A stretch of DNA of 64,000 nt from Phycisphaera sp. (GTDB taxonomy: Bacteria; Planctomycetota; Phycisphaerae; Phycisphaerales; Zrk34): NCBI GenBank assembly GCA_016125285.1, contig WGMA01000002.1, positions 83,862 to 147,861 of the forward strand. Reading direction: 5' to 3'. Below, piece by piece: positions 6,792-16,064 of this stretch (positions are counted from its first letter, which is position 1; each line of letters starts with the position of its first letter). The notes under the pieces are model-generated. The model saw only the letters and a program-made list of their open reading frames with translations. It made no database searches and was not told where the DNA came from. Made by a program: the position numbers and the translations under genes.

Positions 6792-7718
6792 TCAGCCGGC
6801 GCGTTGATGCTTGAGGCGGTCGCGGAGGTCGTTGTTCATCTGTCGTATCTCGGTGTAGGCGCGGGAGTGGTCGAGGAGCAGTCCGCCGAGGCGCGTCATG
6901 TAGGCGACGAAGATCAGCACGTGGGCGAGGTAGAAGTTGCGGTCGAAGATCGCCGTCGAGCCGAAGGCCATGTGCGCGTGGGCGAAGATCGCGGGCAGCG
7001 TGGCGACCCACAGGGCCAGCACGAACTGCGTGCGTCCGCGGCGGTAGACCGCGGGGAACACCCACGCGCCCCCCACGGTGTAGACCGCCAGCGGCAGCAG
7101 GTCCCACGGACGCTGGAGCTGACCGGTGGTCGGGGCGTAGTCCATCACGAGCGAGGTCGTCGCGCCGAAGTACGCCACGACGATGCCGACGAGGAACAAC
7201 GCGGGGCCGATGATGTTGATCAGGGACAGGTCCTTGATGCGCGTGTCGTCGTGAAGCAGGAGGACGGCTGCGCCGGCGACGAGGATGAGGCCGCTGGTCG
7301 CGCGGCAGATGGCCCACACGAATGCGATGACGTTGGCCTTGGCGCCGGAGTCGACCATGTTGTCGATCAGGCTGTCGGCCAGGAAGAAGTAGCACACGTC
7401 GATCGCCGCGCCCCAGCAGACGGCCACGCCGAAGACCGGCGCCGCGGTGTGTAGCTTCTGACGCACCTGCTCGAACGTGGACATCGCGGTGAAGCACGCC
7501 ATGAACAGGATGCCGGTCGACACGACGGTGAGGATGTAGCTGCCGGCGAGTCGGTGGTAGAGGAACATCGGGCCGGTCGCGCGGCCGACGTCGGGCATGC
7601 CGAACAGAAGAAAAGCCAGTTCCACAAGGGCGGTGAGCAGGATGCATCCCGCCACGATTGATCGCCACGCGCGGCCCGTGCCGCGGTGATGCGCGAATGT
7701 ATTGCTGATAGTGTTCAT
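6792..7718 (-). CDS. Multi-pass membrane protein, sensor-domain-like
   Basis: The 308-residue protein has about eight hydrophobic helices and ends in a short charged helix (RAYTEIRQMNNDLRDRLKHQ). The last helices (IFAHAHMAFG, FYLAHVLIFVAYMTRLGGLLLDHSR) resemble the membrane sensor domains of the MASE type that precede histidine kinase or GGDEF modules, but here nothing follows the linker helix. It may be a stand-alone sensor or the remnant of a fused kinase. The ATG at 7718 is preferred to an upstream start because it begins the natural N-terminus. Function unknown. Confidence 0.7.
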   Translation of the reverse strand: MNTISNTFAHHRGTGRAWRSIVAGCILLTALVELAFLLFGMPDVGRATGPMFLYHRLAGSYILTVVSTGILFMACFTAMSTFEQVRQKLHTAAPVFGVAVCWGAAIDVCYFFLADSLIDNMVDSGAKANVIAFVWAICRATSGLILVAGAAVLLLHDDTRIKDLSLINIIGPALFLVGIVVAYFGATTSLVMDYAPTTGQLQRPWDLLPLAVYTVGGAWVFPAVYRRGRTQFVLALWVATLPAIFAHAHMAFGSTAIFDRNFYLAHVLIFVAYMTRLGGLLLDHSRAYTEIRQMNNDLRDRLKHQRAG

Positions 7719-7763
7719 GGTGAATCCGAGCCTTACGGAAGCACACGCTTCCATTGAATTGCG

Positions 7764-8864
7764 TTACTTGGACTTGCCGTTGGCGTTGCCGTTGGAGGTG
7801 CCGCCGGTGTTGCCGTTGGAGGTGCCGCCGGTGGTGCCGTTGGCGTTGCCGTTGGAGGTGCCGCCGGTGGTGCCGTTGGCGTTGCCGTTGGAGGTGCCGC
7901 CGGTCGTGCCGTTGGCGTTGCCGTTGCCGGTGCCGTTGGCGTTGCCGTTGGCATTGCCATTGGCGTTGCCGTTGGCGCCGCCTGAGCCACCACCGGGGGT
8001 GTCCGGCGGGGTCGGAGCGGCGGGGCCGTCGGGACCGTAGGGGTACATGAACATCCAGAGTTCGACGTTGTCGAAGGATTCGACATGCCAGTCGGCGAAC
8101 AGGACGTTGCCGAGGCCGCCGCGGATCTGGTGCCGCGGCACGAACGCGCTGAGGCCGTAATTGATGGGCGCGAAGCCGCTGCCGGCGCCGGTGTTGGCGC
8201 CGTTATCGGCGCCGTTGTCGTTGCTGCCACTGCCCAGGCACGGGCCGAGGTAGTCGCCGTGCGCCAGGTGAGCCTTGACCGCGGCGGGGGCGATGTAGAG
8301 GGTGTGGGCGTTCTCCGGGTTGCCCGGCGGGATGTGACAGAGCGCCACCTTGCCGCCTGACGTACCGCCGGACCCGCCGCCGGACGATCCGCCCGACGAA
8401 CCACCGGACGATCCAACGCCGGAGCCCGAGGTATCCACCACGGGGATGCGGCCGTCGAACGCGACGGCCTTACGCGAAGGCGGCAGGATGCGGGTGTAGG
8501 TCAGCCCGTACACGCTGTATTCGGGGTTGAAGGCGTAGCTGATCGACAGCGGCGCCTTGCCGCCGACCGCGGCCGGGTCGGCGACGTAGGGGTTGTCGTC
8601 CTTGGGGCAGACCAGCGTGCCCTTGGGGTAGAGCGTGCCGAGCTGCGCCTGCGAGGGCATGGCGGTGTAGTTGTCGGTGATGTAGCCGTGCACCGCCAGG
8701 CCGTCCTGGTGGAGGTTGCTCATGCAGACGGCGAGCTTGGTGACCTCTCGAGCGCGGCGCATCCACGGAATCAGCAACGCGATCAGGATGACGATGATGG
8801 CGAGTGTGACCAGGATCTCGGTCAGGGTGAACGCCGCGCGACGCGGGCGAACAGAGCGGAACAT
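7764..8864 (-). CDS. Pseudopilin-like protein with inserted CHIPPGNP module and Gly/Asn/Thr tail
   Basis: The 366-residue protein has a type IV prepilin signal, RRAAFTLTEILVTLAIIV; cleavage would be after Ala11, with Glu16 as the conserved E5. The body resembles the planctomycete H-X9-DG pseudopilins and ends in GNVLFADWHVESF. Between them are a Ser/Gly linker and a Cys/His module (VALCHIPPGNPENAHT, AVKAHLAHGDYLGPC) known from unrelated secreted proteins. The last 70 or so residues are low-complexity NGNANGTTGGTS repeats. GGAG sits upstream of the ATG at 8864. Probably an exported component of a type II secretion-like apparatus; exact role unknown. Confidence 0.82.
   Translation of the reverse strand: MFRSVRPRRAAFTLTEILVTLAIIVILIALLIPWMRRAREVTKLAVCMSNLHQDGLAVHGYITDNYTAMPSQAQLGTLYPKGTLVCPKDDNPYVADPAAVGGKAPLSISYAFNPEYSVYGLTYTRILPPSRKAVAFDGRIPVVDTSGSGVGSSGGSSGGSSGGGSGGTSGGKVALCHIPPGNPENAHTLYIAPAAVKAHLAHGDYLGPCLGSGSNDNGADNGANTGAGSGFAPINYGLSAFVPRHQIRGGLGNVLFADWHVESFDNVELWMFMYPYGPDGPAAPTPPDTPGGGSGGANGNANGNANGNANGTGNGNANGTTGGTSNGNANGTTGGTSNGNANGTTGGTSNGNTGGTSNGNANGKSK
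7776..7980 (-). repeat. Coding tandem repeat, 36-bp period
   Basis: Near-perfect 36-bp units encode the 12-residue unit NGNANGTTGGTS about three times, flanked by shorter degenerate units. The bases are very regular, so copy number may vary between strains. Confidence 0.85.
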
Positions 8865-9131
8865 TTTTTTCTCCGCCCGACTCCGAGCGTCGGGCTGCAT
8901 GCAACCGCAACTTGCTGCCGCGATATGCCGCGGCCGTGTTGCGTGATTACACCCATCATTCTACGAAGCGCCCTCCGCACATCAACAGAATTCCGCGCGG
9001 CGGATTCAAAACCCGGTAAACACCGGGTGCGGAGGTCTTCCGCGCGGCGGCAAAGGCGTTGCGGGTGGGGATGCGACGCTGGCGGAACCATCTGTGACCC
9101 TCCCGCGTCGAAACGGATCGGCAAAACCCCG

Positions 9132-9428
9132 ATGGTTGCGATGCAGAAAGTCTTATTCAAGCGTGTCTCGGTCGCCGCCACGGCGGTGTGGATCGCGATG
9201 GCCGCGGTCGGGTACGACGACGGCCGGCTGCTCGACGTGAGTCACGACGCGGCGTTCTGCGCGTGGATCGCCTCCGTGTTCTTCTGCATCGTCACCGTCC
9301 AGTTCGGCGCCCTGTCCGACCGCAGCGAACTGCCGAACTTCTGCATGGCGATCGCCATCACGCACCTGTCGTTCATCGTCGCGTGGATCATCAGCGTCGA
9401 GTATCTGGGCGCGTGCTGTTGCCGGTAA
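9132..9428 (+). CDS. Small hydrophobic protein, unknown function
   Basis: I do not recognise this 98-residue protein. It has three predicted membrane helices (AATAVWIAMAAVGY, AFCAWIASVFFCIVTVQFG, MAIAITHLSFIVAWIISVEYLG) with short charged loops and ends in CCCR. Starts at 9132 or 9141 are possible and neither has a good ribosome site. The hydrophobic pattern supports a real gene. Confidence 0.55.
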   Translation: MVAMQKVLFKRVSVAATAVWIAMAAVGYDDGRLLDVSHDAAFCAWIASVFFCIVTVQFGALSDRSELPNFCMAIAITHLSFIVAWIISVEYLGACCCR

Positions 9429-9460
9429 CCCCGGCGGAATGCGACCGCCACACGCCGGCG

Positions 9461-10027
9461 CTACGGCGTTGGCGGGGTCGGGGATCGCGTTTGGATCAAT
9501 TCCGGCGAAGGGCGCGTGCCGAAGACGCGCTCGGTGACATCCATCAACGCGTCGTAGGCGGGGTCGAACAGGCCGTCCGCGATGACTTCGCCGTCCCTGT
9601 AGACCAGTGCGTGCCGGCACGGGAAGAAGAGGACGACCGATCGTGTTTCCGAGCCGGCGGTAAAGTCGAAGCGATGGCCGTAGTCGTAATTGCAATCAAT
9701 CGTTACGCCCCAGAGGTACGAATCGGTGTCTGTCAGGATCGTTCTAAGCTCGTCACGATCTGTCGCAGCGACGGGGATCGCGGAACCCACGACGTGGCAG
9801 TCGGCGAGGTGAGGTGTCGGGCTGCCGTCGTCTGTCGCACTCAGCACGCGATAGGCGACGACGTTGTCCGCCTCTCGGATGCATCGCAGGCCGTCGGGAC
9901 CGCCGAAAACGTCGGCGACGTCGCGCATGGGCGCGGGCTCGGTGAAGGGCCCGTATTTCAACCGGTACGCGCCGGTAAGGATCACCGCGCCGAGCGTGAT
10001 GAGGATGGGGAGTCTGTATTTCGCCAT
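9461..10027 (-). CDS. Membrane-anchored or secreted protein, unknown function
   Basis: The 188-residue protein begins with a signal-anchor (KYRLPILITLGAVILTGAY). The rest is a soluble domain with three well-spaced cysteines and no family motif that I recognise. It is downstream of and opposite to the small membrane protein at 9132 and convergent with it. No operon partner is evident. Confidence 0.65.
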   Translation of the reverse strand: MAKYRLPILITLGAVILTGAYRLKYGPFTEPAPMRDVADVFGGPDGLRCIREADNVVAYRVLSATDDGSPTPHLADCHVVGSAIPVAATDRDELRTILTDTDSYLWGVTIDCNYDYGHRFDFTAGSETRSVVLFFPCRHALVYRDGEVIADGLFDPAYDALMDVTERVFGTRPSPELIQTRSPTPPTP

Positions 10028-10105
10028 ACGCGTGGCCCCGAAAAACGACGTGCGACTACTCCCCGAAGTGTAGCACGCGGATTCGATCGTGTGCGGTCCG
10101 GCGTG

Positions 10106-11491
10106 CTACTTCGGCGTGACGTCCTTCGCCCACTTGTCGTGCATGGCCCGGAGGCGGTCGACGATGTCGGGGTGTTCGGCGGCGTGGTTGGCGCGTTCGG
10201 GTTCGGCGTCGGCGAGGCTGAACAGCGCCGGCGGGGCCTTGCCTCCGTCGTTGCCGATGAGTTTCCAGTCGCCCTCGCGGGTCATCCACTGTTTGCCCCA
10301 CGCGAAGTTCAGCACGTTGCCGTAGGGCGACGGGGCGTCGGGGGATTGGATGACGGGCAGGAGGCTGTGTCCGTCGAGCGGCGGGGCGTCGGCGGGGCGG
10401 GTGACGCCGCACAGATCGAGCACGGTGGGGTACCAGTCCATCGCGGTGATGATCTGGTCGCGGACCTGACCCTGCGGGAGCTTGGCGGGGTAGGAGATGA
10501 TCGCGGGCACGCGGATGCCGCCCTCGAGGAAATCGCCCTTGGAGCCGATCCACTTACCCGTGTTGCCGCCGCCGCTGGCGCCGTAGAACGTGCCCTTGGG
10601 CAGGCCAGATTTGTGATCATCGAACTTGATGTGGTTGTCGGTTTCATCCGAGTATCCGTTGTCGCTCATGAAGACGACGACGGTGTGGTCGCGTAGGCCG
10701 AGGGCTTCGAGCTTGTCGACGACGAGGCCGATGTAGTGATCGGTGGTGGAGACGATCGCGCCGTAGGATCGCCGGGCGGGGTCCTTCATGTCGGCGTAGC
10801 GATCGGTGAACTGCTGGAGGGCCTGCTCGGGGTAGTGCGGGATGTTGAACGGCACGTAGAGGAAGAACGGATCGTCGCCGACGCCGTCGAGGAACTTGAG
10901 GGCGCGCTGGACCATCATCTCGGGGAAGTACTGTCCGGGCGCGTGGACCTCGGTGGTGCCTTCGTAGAGGTCGTGGAATCCGTGGCCGTGGAGGAAGTAG
11001 TGGTTGTAGTTGTCGATGAAGCCGTCGCGGATGCCGAAGAACTCGTCGAAGCCCTGTTTTTTGGGGCCGAAGTCGGGGTGGGCGCCGAGGTGCCACTTGC
11101 CGAACATCGCGGTGCGGTATCCCGCGGCCTTGAACGCCTCGGCGAGGGTGACCTCTTCAAGGGCCATGTTGATGCCCTTGGTCGCGGCGTTCATGTTGCC
11201 CTGCGTCCAGAACCACACGCCGGAGCGCTGCGGGTGTCGGCCGGTCATGAGCATGGCGCGTGACGGGCAGCAGACGGTGTGGGCGTAGGCCTGCGTGAAG
11301 CGGACGCCGGTGGCGGCGAGCTTGTCGATGTTGGGGGTGTAGAGATCGGTCGAGCCGTAGCAGTTGGCGTCGAGCGTGCCCTGGTCGTCGGTGAAGAGGA
11401 TCACGACGTTGGTCCGCGGCGGGGCGGCGAACGCGGCGTGGGTCAGCGTGATGAGCAGCGCGGCGGTCAGCAGGCAGGCGAGTCGGTGCAT
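10106..11491 (-). CDS. Sulfatase, formylglycine-dependent, secreted
   Basis: The 461-residue arylsulfatase-family (S1) protein has a signal peptide ending near AFA at 20-22. The metal-binding VVILFTDDQG follows, then the active-site motif C74-C-P-S-R, whose cysteine is converted to formylglycine, and GKWHLG. FMSDNG supplies further metal ligands. AAGGATG before the ATG at 11491 supports the start. It would hydrolyse sulfate esters of glycans outside the cytoplasm; the exact substrate is unknown. It is divergent from the tandem oxidoreductase genes. Confidence 0.93.
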   Translation of the reverse strand: MHRLACLLTAALLITLTHAAFAAPPRTNVVILFTDDQGTLDANCYGSTDLYTPNIDKLAATGVRFTQAYAHTVCCPSRAMLMTGRHPQRSGVWFWTQGNMNAATKGINMALEEVTLAEAFKAAGYRTAMFGKWHLGAHPDFGPKKQGFDEFFGIRDGFIDNYNHYFLHGHGFHDLYEGTTEVHAPGQYFPEMMVQRALKFLDGVGDDPFFLYVPFNIPHYPEQALQQFTDRYADMKDPARRSYGAIVSTTDHYIGLVVDKLEALGLRDHTVVVFMSDNGYSDETDNHIKFDDHKSGLPKGTFYGASGGGNTGKWIGSKGDFLEGGIRVPAIISYPAKLPQGQVRDQIITAMDWYPTVLDLCGVTRPADAPPLDGHSLLPVIQSPDAPSPYGNVLNFAWGKQWMTREGDWKLIGNDGGKAPPALFSLADAEPERANHAAEHPDIVDRLRAMHDKWAKDVTPK

Positions 11492-11781
11492 GTCACATCC
11501 TTCGAGTCGGAGTCGACGGCCCACCGCTATCGCGGGTCGACAGGCCGCTACATGGTACCGGGTTAACGAAATGGAGCACGCGATGCTTGCGTGGCGGGGC
11601 GTGCGTGCGGGAATCGCGAATGGCGATGACGGAAAGGCACGCAAAAAATGAGTGTCGAGACGGAATTGTGTGGGTCCGGGGTGAATCTTTTGTAGCAGTG
11701 GTCTGATCCTGCGTGGGCAGGTATTATGAGGCCGACGTCGGGCGTCGGGCACACGCGGCGACTCAGACGGATACAAGTTAG
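11492..11781. other. Divergent intergenic region between sulfatase and oxidoreductase genes
   Basis: No gene seen. A possible rightward -10 TATTAT lies at 11722-11727 just after the small inverted repeat CCTGCGTGGGCAGG; no good -35 accompanies it. AT content rises here (about 11560-11700), as expected for a regulatory region serving both directions. Confidence 0.4.
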
Positions 11782-13140
11782 TTGAAGAAACGAAGCGACC
11801 TAACCCGAAGGGCATTACTCGGCGCCGCGGCAACCGCATCGGTTGCGCCGCTGTTTATCCCCGCGTCGGCGCTGGGCAAGGCGGGGCGGCCGGCGCCGTC
11901 GGAGCGGATCACGCTGGCGTCGATCGGCGTGGGGGCGATGGGTCGCGGGAACACGATGAGCTTTTTGAATAACGCGGACTGCCAGGTGGTGGCGGTGTGC
12001 GACGTGGACCGGGCGCACGCGCGTGACGTGCGTGACGGGAAGGCGACGTACGGCCGGGAGCCGGTGCGTGCGGAGATCGACGCGCACTATGCGCAGGACA
12101 AGGCGGACGGAAGGTACAAGGGGTGCGACGTCTACGCGGACTTTCGCGAGGTGATCGCGCGGGATGATATCGACGCGATCCTGGTGGCGACGCCGGACCA
12201 CTGGCACGCGCTGATCACGATCGCGGCGCTGGACGCGGGCAAGGACGTGTACTGCCAGAAGCCGCTGACGCACACGTTCGCCGAGGGGCGCGAGGTCGTC
12301 GCGGCGGCGAAGCGGAACGACGCGATCTTTCAGACCGGCTCGCAGCAGCGTTCGACGTTCAACTTCCGCTGGGCGGTGGAGCTGGTGCTCAACGGTCACA
12401 TCGGCGCGGTCAGGCGGGTGGAGGTCGGGCTGCCGACGGGCCACGGCGAGCCGCCGCACGCCGAGGAGCAGGACGTGCCGGATCGGCTGGACTACGACAT
12501 GTGGTGCGGGCCGTCGAAGAAGCTGCCTTACATGTTCGAGCGGCTGCACCGGAACTGGCGCTGGCGGCTCGACTACGGCGGCGGTCAGCTGATGGACTGG
12601 ATCGGCCATCACAACGACATCGCGCACTGGGGCCTGGGGATGGATAAGTCGGGCCCGGTCGAGGTGAAGGCGGTCGGGTTCGAGTATCCGCTGGACACGA
12701 GTGTGTGGAACGCGGCGTACAACTACGAGGTGAAGTGTCGCTACGCGAGCGGCGTGACGTCGAGCATCTCGAACAAGAACCGCCAGGGCTGCAAGTGGAT
12801 CGGCGATGACGGGTGGGTGTTCGTGGACCGCGGGAAGTACGAGGCGTCGAACCCCGAGTGGACGAAGAACAGGTTCGACCGCGGGCCGATCAAGGCGTAC
12901 GAGTCGAAGGAGCATCACCGCAATTTCCTCGACGGCGTCAAGACGCGGACGGCGTGCATCTGCCCGGCGGAGACGGGGCATCGGTCGGTGACGCCCGGTC
13001 ACCTGGGCCTGCTGAGCGCGGCGCTGGACGGGCGGACGCTGAAGTGGGACCCGAAGGACGAACAGATTGTCGGCGACGACGCGGCGAACAAGATGCTGCA
13101 GAACACGCCGATGCGCGAGCCGTGGAAGCTGCCGGCGTAG
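11782..13140 (+). CDS. Gfo/Idh/MocA-family oxidoreductase, Tat-exported (tandem copy 1)
   Basis: The 452-residue protein begins at TTG with a Tat signal (LTRRALLGAAATAS). A Rossmann motif IGVGAMGRGN follows, then ATPDHWHALI and the family motif YCQKPLTHTFAEG with the catalytic-type lysine. The C-terminal half has GGQLMDWIGHHNDIAHWG. No other start keeps the twin-arginine signal; the ribosome site is weak. It is the first of three head-to-tail paralogues. Exported sugar oxidoreductases of this type are very common in planctomycetes; the substrate is unknown. Confidence 0.9.
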   Translation: MKKRSDLTRRALLGAAATASVAPLFIPASALGKAGRPAPSERITLASIGVGAMGRGNTMSFLNNADCQVVAVCDVDRAHARDVRDGKATYGREPVRAEIDAHYAQDKADGRYKGCDVYADFREVIARDDIDAILVATPDHWHALITIAALDAGKDVYCQKPLTHTFAEGREVVAAAKRNDAIFQTGSQQRSTFNFRWAVELVLNGHIGAVRRVEVGLPTGHGEPPHAEEQDVPDRLDYDMWCGPSKKLPYMFERLHRNWRWRLDYGGGQLMDWIGHHNDIAHWGLGMDKSGPVEVKAVGFEYPLDTSVWNAAYNYEVKCRYASGVTSSISNKNRQGCKWIGDDGWVFVDRGKYEASNPEWTKNRFDRGPIKAYESKEHHRNFLDGVKTRTACICPAETGHRSVTPGHLGLLSAALDGRTLKWDPKDEQIVGDDAANKMLQNTPMREPWKLPA

Positions 13141-13272
13141 CCGGGACAGGAGTCAGGAGACAGGAGTCAGTATCGATTATCCGATCACGAGCGAAGCGAG
13201 CTATCCAGCAACCCGCAACGAGCAACTACCTACTAACAACCCGAAACTACCCCTTAGGTGAGGATCGATTTC

Positions 13273-14583
13273 ATGAGTGTTTTCCGTCGTATTTCCCGTC
13301 GTCGCGCCCTGCAGGCGCTGGGTGCCGCAGCGTCGGCGCCGATGTTTGTTCCCGGTCACGTGCTCGGCGCGAACGGCGCGACGCCGCCGTCGGAGAAGAT
13401 CGTGATGGCGACGATCGGCAGCGGCGGCATGGGTCGCGGCAACACGGGCGGGATGATGCGTTACGACGACTGCCAGTACGTGGCGATCTGTGACGTGGAC
13501 GACGGCATGCGCGCCAAGGGCGTGGAGCTGGTCAACAAGCGGTACAACAACTCCGATTGCAAGGAATACAAGGACTTCCGCGAGGTGCTGGGTCGTGACG
13601 ACATCGACGCGGTGGTGATCGCGACGCCGGACCACTGGCACGCGCTGATCACGATCGCCGCGGCGCAGGCGAAGAAGGCGATCTACTGCCAGAAGCCGAT
13701 CACGCACACGTTCGCCGAGGGCATCGCGATGACGAAGGCCGTGAAGGACAGCGGCGTGATCTTCCAGGTCGGCTCGCAGCAGCGCTCGAGCTATCAGTTC
13801 CGCGCCGCGGCGGAGCTGGTGCGCAACGGCGTGCTGGGCAAGATCAAGATGGTGGAGATCGGCCTGCCGACGGGTCACAAGAAGCTCAACGGCAGCGGCG
13901 AGGCGACGGACCCGCCGGCCAACACGGACTACGACTTCTGGGTGGGGCCGGCGCCGAAGCTGCCGTTCGTTCCCGCGCGTTATCACTTCCACTGGCGGTG
14001 GAGCCTGGCGTTCGGCGGCGGTCAGCTGATGGACTGGATCGGGCACCACAACGACTGCACGCACTGGGCGCTGGACCGCGACAACAGCGGGCCGATCGAG
14101 GTCAAGGCGCAGGGCTTCGACTACGCGCCCGACGACGTCCGCGCGATCTACAACTCGGCGGTGAACTACGACGTGCGCTGCAAGTACGACGACGGTGTGG
14201 AGACCAGCATCTCCAACGCGTACCCCAACGGCATCAAGTTCATCGGCGAGAACGGCTGGGTATTCGTCTCGCGCAGCAAGTACGAGGCGTCGGAAAAGGC
14301 GTGGGTCGACAAGAAGTTCGACGCCGGCCCGATCAAGGTCTACAACTCGCCGGAGCATCACCGCAACTTCCTCGACGGCGTGAAGACCGGCAAGGCGCCG
14401 ATCTGTCCGGCGGAGACGGGCCACCGCTCGGTCACGCCGGGCCACCTCGGTCTGCTCAGCGAGTCGCTCGGCGGGCGCACGCTGAAGTGGGACCCGGTGA
14501 ACCAGCAGGTCGTCGGCGACGACGAGGCCAACCGCCTGCTGCACACCGCGGAACTGCGTGCGCCGTGGTCGCTGCCGGCGTGA
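13273..14583 (+). CDS. Gfo/Idh/MocA-family oxidoreductase, Tat-exported (tandem copy 2)
   Basis: The 436-residue protein has a Tat signal (ISRRRALQALGAAASAPMF), Rossmann motif IGSGGMGRGN, TPDHWHALITIAA and YCQKPITHTFAEG, the same active-site block as copy 1. The ATG at 13273 is preferred over the GTG at 13258: GGTGAGG lies at proper distance and the N-terminus then aligns with copy 3. The gap from copy 1 (132 bp) holds a short direct repeat of CAGGAGTCAGGAGA type. Confidence 0.9.
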   Translation: MSVFRRISRRRALQALGAAASAPMFVPGHVLGANGATPPSEKIVMATIGSGGMGRGNTGGMMRYDDCQYVAICDVDDGMRAKGVELVNKRYNNSDCKEYKDFREVLGRDDIDAVVIATPDHWHALITIAAAQAKKAIYCQKPITHTFAEGIAMTKAVKDSGVIFQVGSQQRSSYQFRAAAELVRNGVLGKIKMVEIGLPTGHKKLNGSGEATDPPANTDYDFWVGPAPKLPFVPARYHFHWRWSLAFGGGQLMDWIGHHNDCTHWALDRDNSGPIEVKAQGFDYAPDDVRAIYNSAVNYDVRCKYDDGVETSISNAYPNGIKFIGENGWVFVSRSKYEASEKAWVDKKFDAGPIKVYNSPEHHRNFLDGVKTGKAPICPAETGHRSVTPGHLGLLSESLGGRTLKWDPVNQQVVGDDEANRLLHTAELRAPWSLPA

Positions 14584-14673
14584 GTCGGTCGATATCGAAT
14601 GTTCCTATGACGCTGTGACTGGGCATCCAGCGCAACTTGTGTCACCTTTGCATATGGAAAAAGAGTCAAAGAG

Positions 14674-16026
14674 ATGAGGTTAAACCAACGTATCTCCCGT
14701 CGTCGGGCGTTGAAGGCGCTGAGCGCCGCGGCGGCCGCTCCCATGTTCATCCCCAGCCACGTGCTCGGCGCGAACGGCGCGACGCCGCCGTCCGAGAAGG
14801 TCGTCATGGCGTGCATCGGTGTCGGCTGGCAGGGCGGCAGCAACATGGGCAAGTTCCTCAACGAGGACCTGGCGCAGGTCGTGGCCGTGTGCGACGTCGA
14901 CGCCGAGCACCTCGAGGGCGCGGCGAACACCGTCAACAAGAAGTACGGCAACAAGGACTGCAAGACGTATCACGACTTCCGCGAGGTGCTGGGCCGCAAG
15001 GATATCGACGCCGTGTCGATCGCGCTGCCGGACCACTGGCACTCGATCCCGGCGATCATGGCGGCCAACGCCGGCAAGGACATCTACGGCGAGAAGCCGA
15101 TCTCGCACACGCTCACCGAGGGCCGCGCGATGGCCGACGCCGTGGCGCGCAACAAGCGCATCTGGCAGACCGGCTCGTGGCAGCGCTCCACGTTCAACTT
15201 CCGCCAGGGCGTCGAGCTGGTGCGCAACGGCCTGATCGGCAAGGTCACGCGCGTCGAGGTCGGCCTGCCGTCGGGCCACAAGGACTTCGCCGGGACGGGC
15301 CAGTTCACCGACGTCTCCGACCCGCCGAAGGAACTGGACTACGAGTTCTGGGTCGGGCCGTCGGACATGATCCCGTACATCAAGGCGCGGCTCCACAAGA
15401 ACTGGCGATGGCATTACAACTTCGGCGGCGGTCAGCTGATGGACTGGATCGGCCACCACTGCGACATCGCGCACTGGGGCCTGGGCAACGACGACAAGAT
15501 CGGCCCGCTGACGGTCGAGGCGACGGGCGAGATCCCGCCGGCCGACGCCGTGTGGAACACCGCCACGTCGTTCCGCTCGGTCTGCCAGTACCCCGACGAC
15601 ATCGAGCTGATCATCGCCGACGCGCCGAGCAAGGACCCCAAGAAGGACCGCGACGCGCCGGCGGACAAGATGTTCCGCGGGACGAAGTGGATCGGCGACA
15701 AGGGCTGGGTGTTCGTTGACCGCGGCAAGTTCGAGGCGTCGAACATGGACTGGACGAAGAACAAGTTCGATCCGGGCCCGATCCGCATGGAGGCGCCGAA
15801 GAACCACTGGAACAACTTTTTGGAGTGCTGCAAGAGCCGCAAGCCCGCGATCGCCCCGGCGGAGAACGCGCACCGCTCGGCGTCGCCGGGCCACCTGACG
15901 CACATCTCGATGACGGTCGGGCGCAAGCTCACGTGGGACGCGGCGACGGAGACGATCAAGGGCGACGCCGAGGCGTCGGCGATGCTCGGACGCTCGATGC
16001 GCTCGCCGTGGTCGCTGCCCGGCTGA
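14674..16026 (+). CDS. Gfo/Idh/MocA-family oxidoreductase, Tat-exported (tandem copy 3)
   Basis: The 450-residue protein shares the N-terminus of copy 2 (ISRRRALKALSAAAAAPMF, VLGANGATPPSEK) but diverges in the active site: YGEKPISHTLTEG replaces YCQKP and LPDHWHSIPAIM replaces TPDHWHALI. It also has an insertion in the C-terminal half (DDIELIIADAPSKDPKKDRD). The key lysine is kept. It probably acts on a different substrate from copies 1 and 2, or in a successive step. AAGAG precedes the ATG at 14674. A terminator follows. Confidence 0.9.
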   Translation: MRLNQRISRRRALKALSAAAAAPMFIPSHVLGANGATPPSEKVVMACIGVGWQGGSNMGKFLNEDLAQVVAVCDVDAEHLEGAANTVNKKYGNKDCKTYHDFREVLGRKDIDAVSIALPDHWHSIPAIMAANAGKDIYGEKPISHTLTEGRAMADAVARNKRIWQTGSWQRSTFNFRQGVELVRNGLIGKVTRVEVGLPSGHKDFAGTGQFTDVSDPPKELDYEFWVGPSDMIPYIKARLHKNWRWHYNFGGGQLMDWIGHHCDIAHWGLGNDDKIGPLTVEATGEIPPADAVWNTATSFRSVCQYPDDIELIIADAPSKDPKKDRDAPADKMFRGTKWIGDKGWVFVDRGKFEASNMDWTKNKFDPGPIRMEAPKNHWNNFLECCKSRKPAIAPAENAHRSASPGHLTHISMTVGRKLTWDAATETIKGDAEASAMLGRSMRSPWSLPG

Positions 16027-16064
16027 GGCGCGACGCGGCGTCGAATTCAATCGGTATGAACCCA

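Noticed and set aside
5305..7746. Single long minus-strand frame joining the oxidoreductase to upstream sequence
   Set aside because: The upstream part is the off-frame shadow of the membrane sensor gene; the Tat signal at 6387 is the true N-terminus.
7776..7980. Regular 36-bp units suggestive of a CRISPR array
   Set aside because: Units are directly tandem with no unique spacers, lie in a coding frame, and no cas gene is present.
7702..8040. Plus-strand frame with regular ALPLEVPPVVP repeats
   Set aside because: It is the complement of the Gly/Asn/Thr repeat tail of the pseudopilin gene and has no ribosome site.
13258..13272. GTG at 13258 as start of the second tandem oxidoreductase
   Set aside because: The GTG lies inside the likely ribosome site GGTGAGG, and paralogue 3 aligns from the ATG at 13273.
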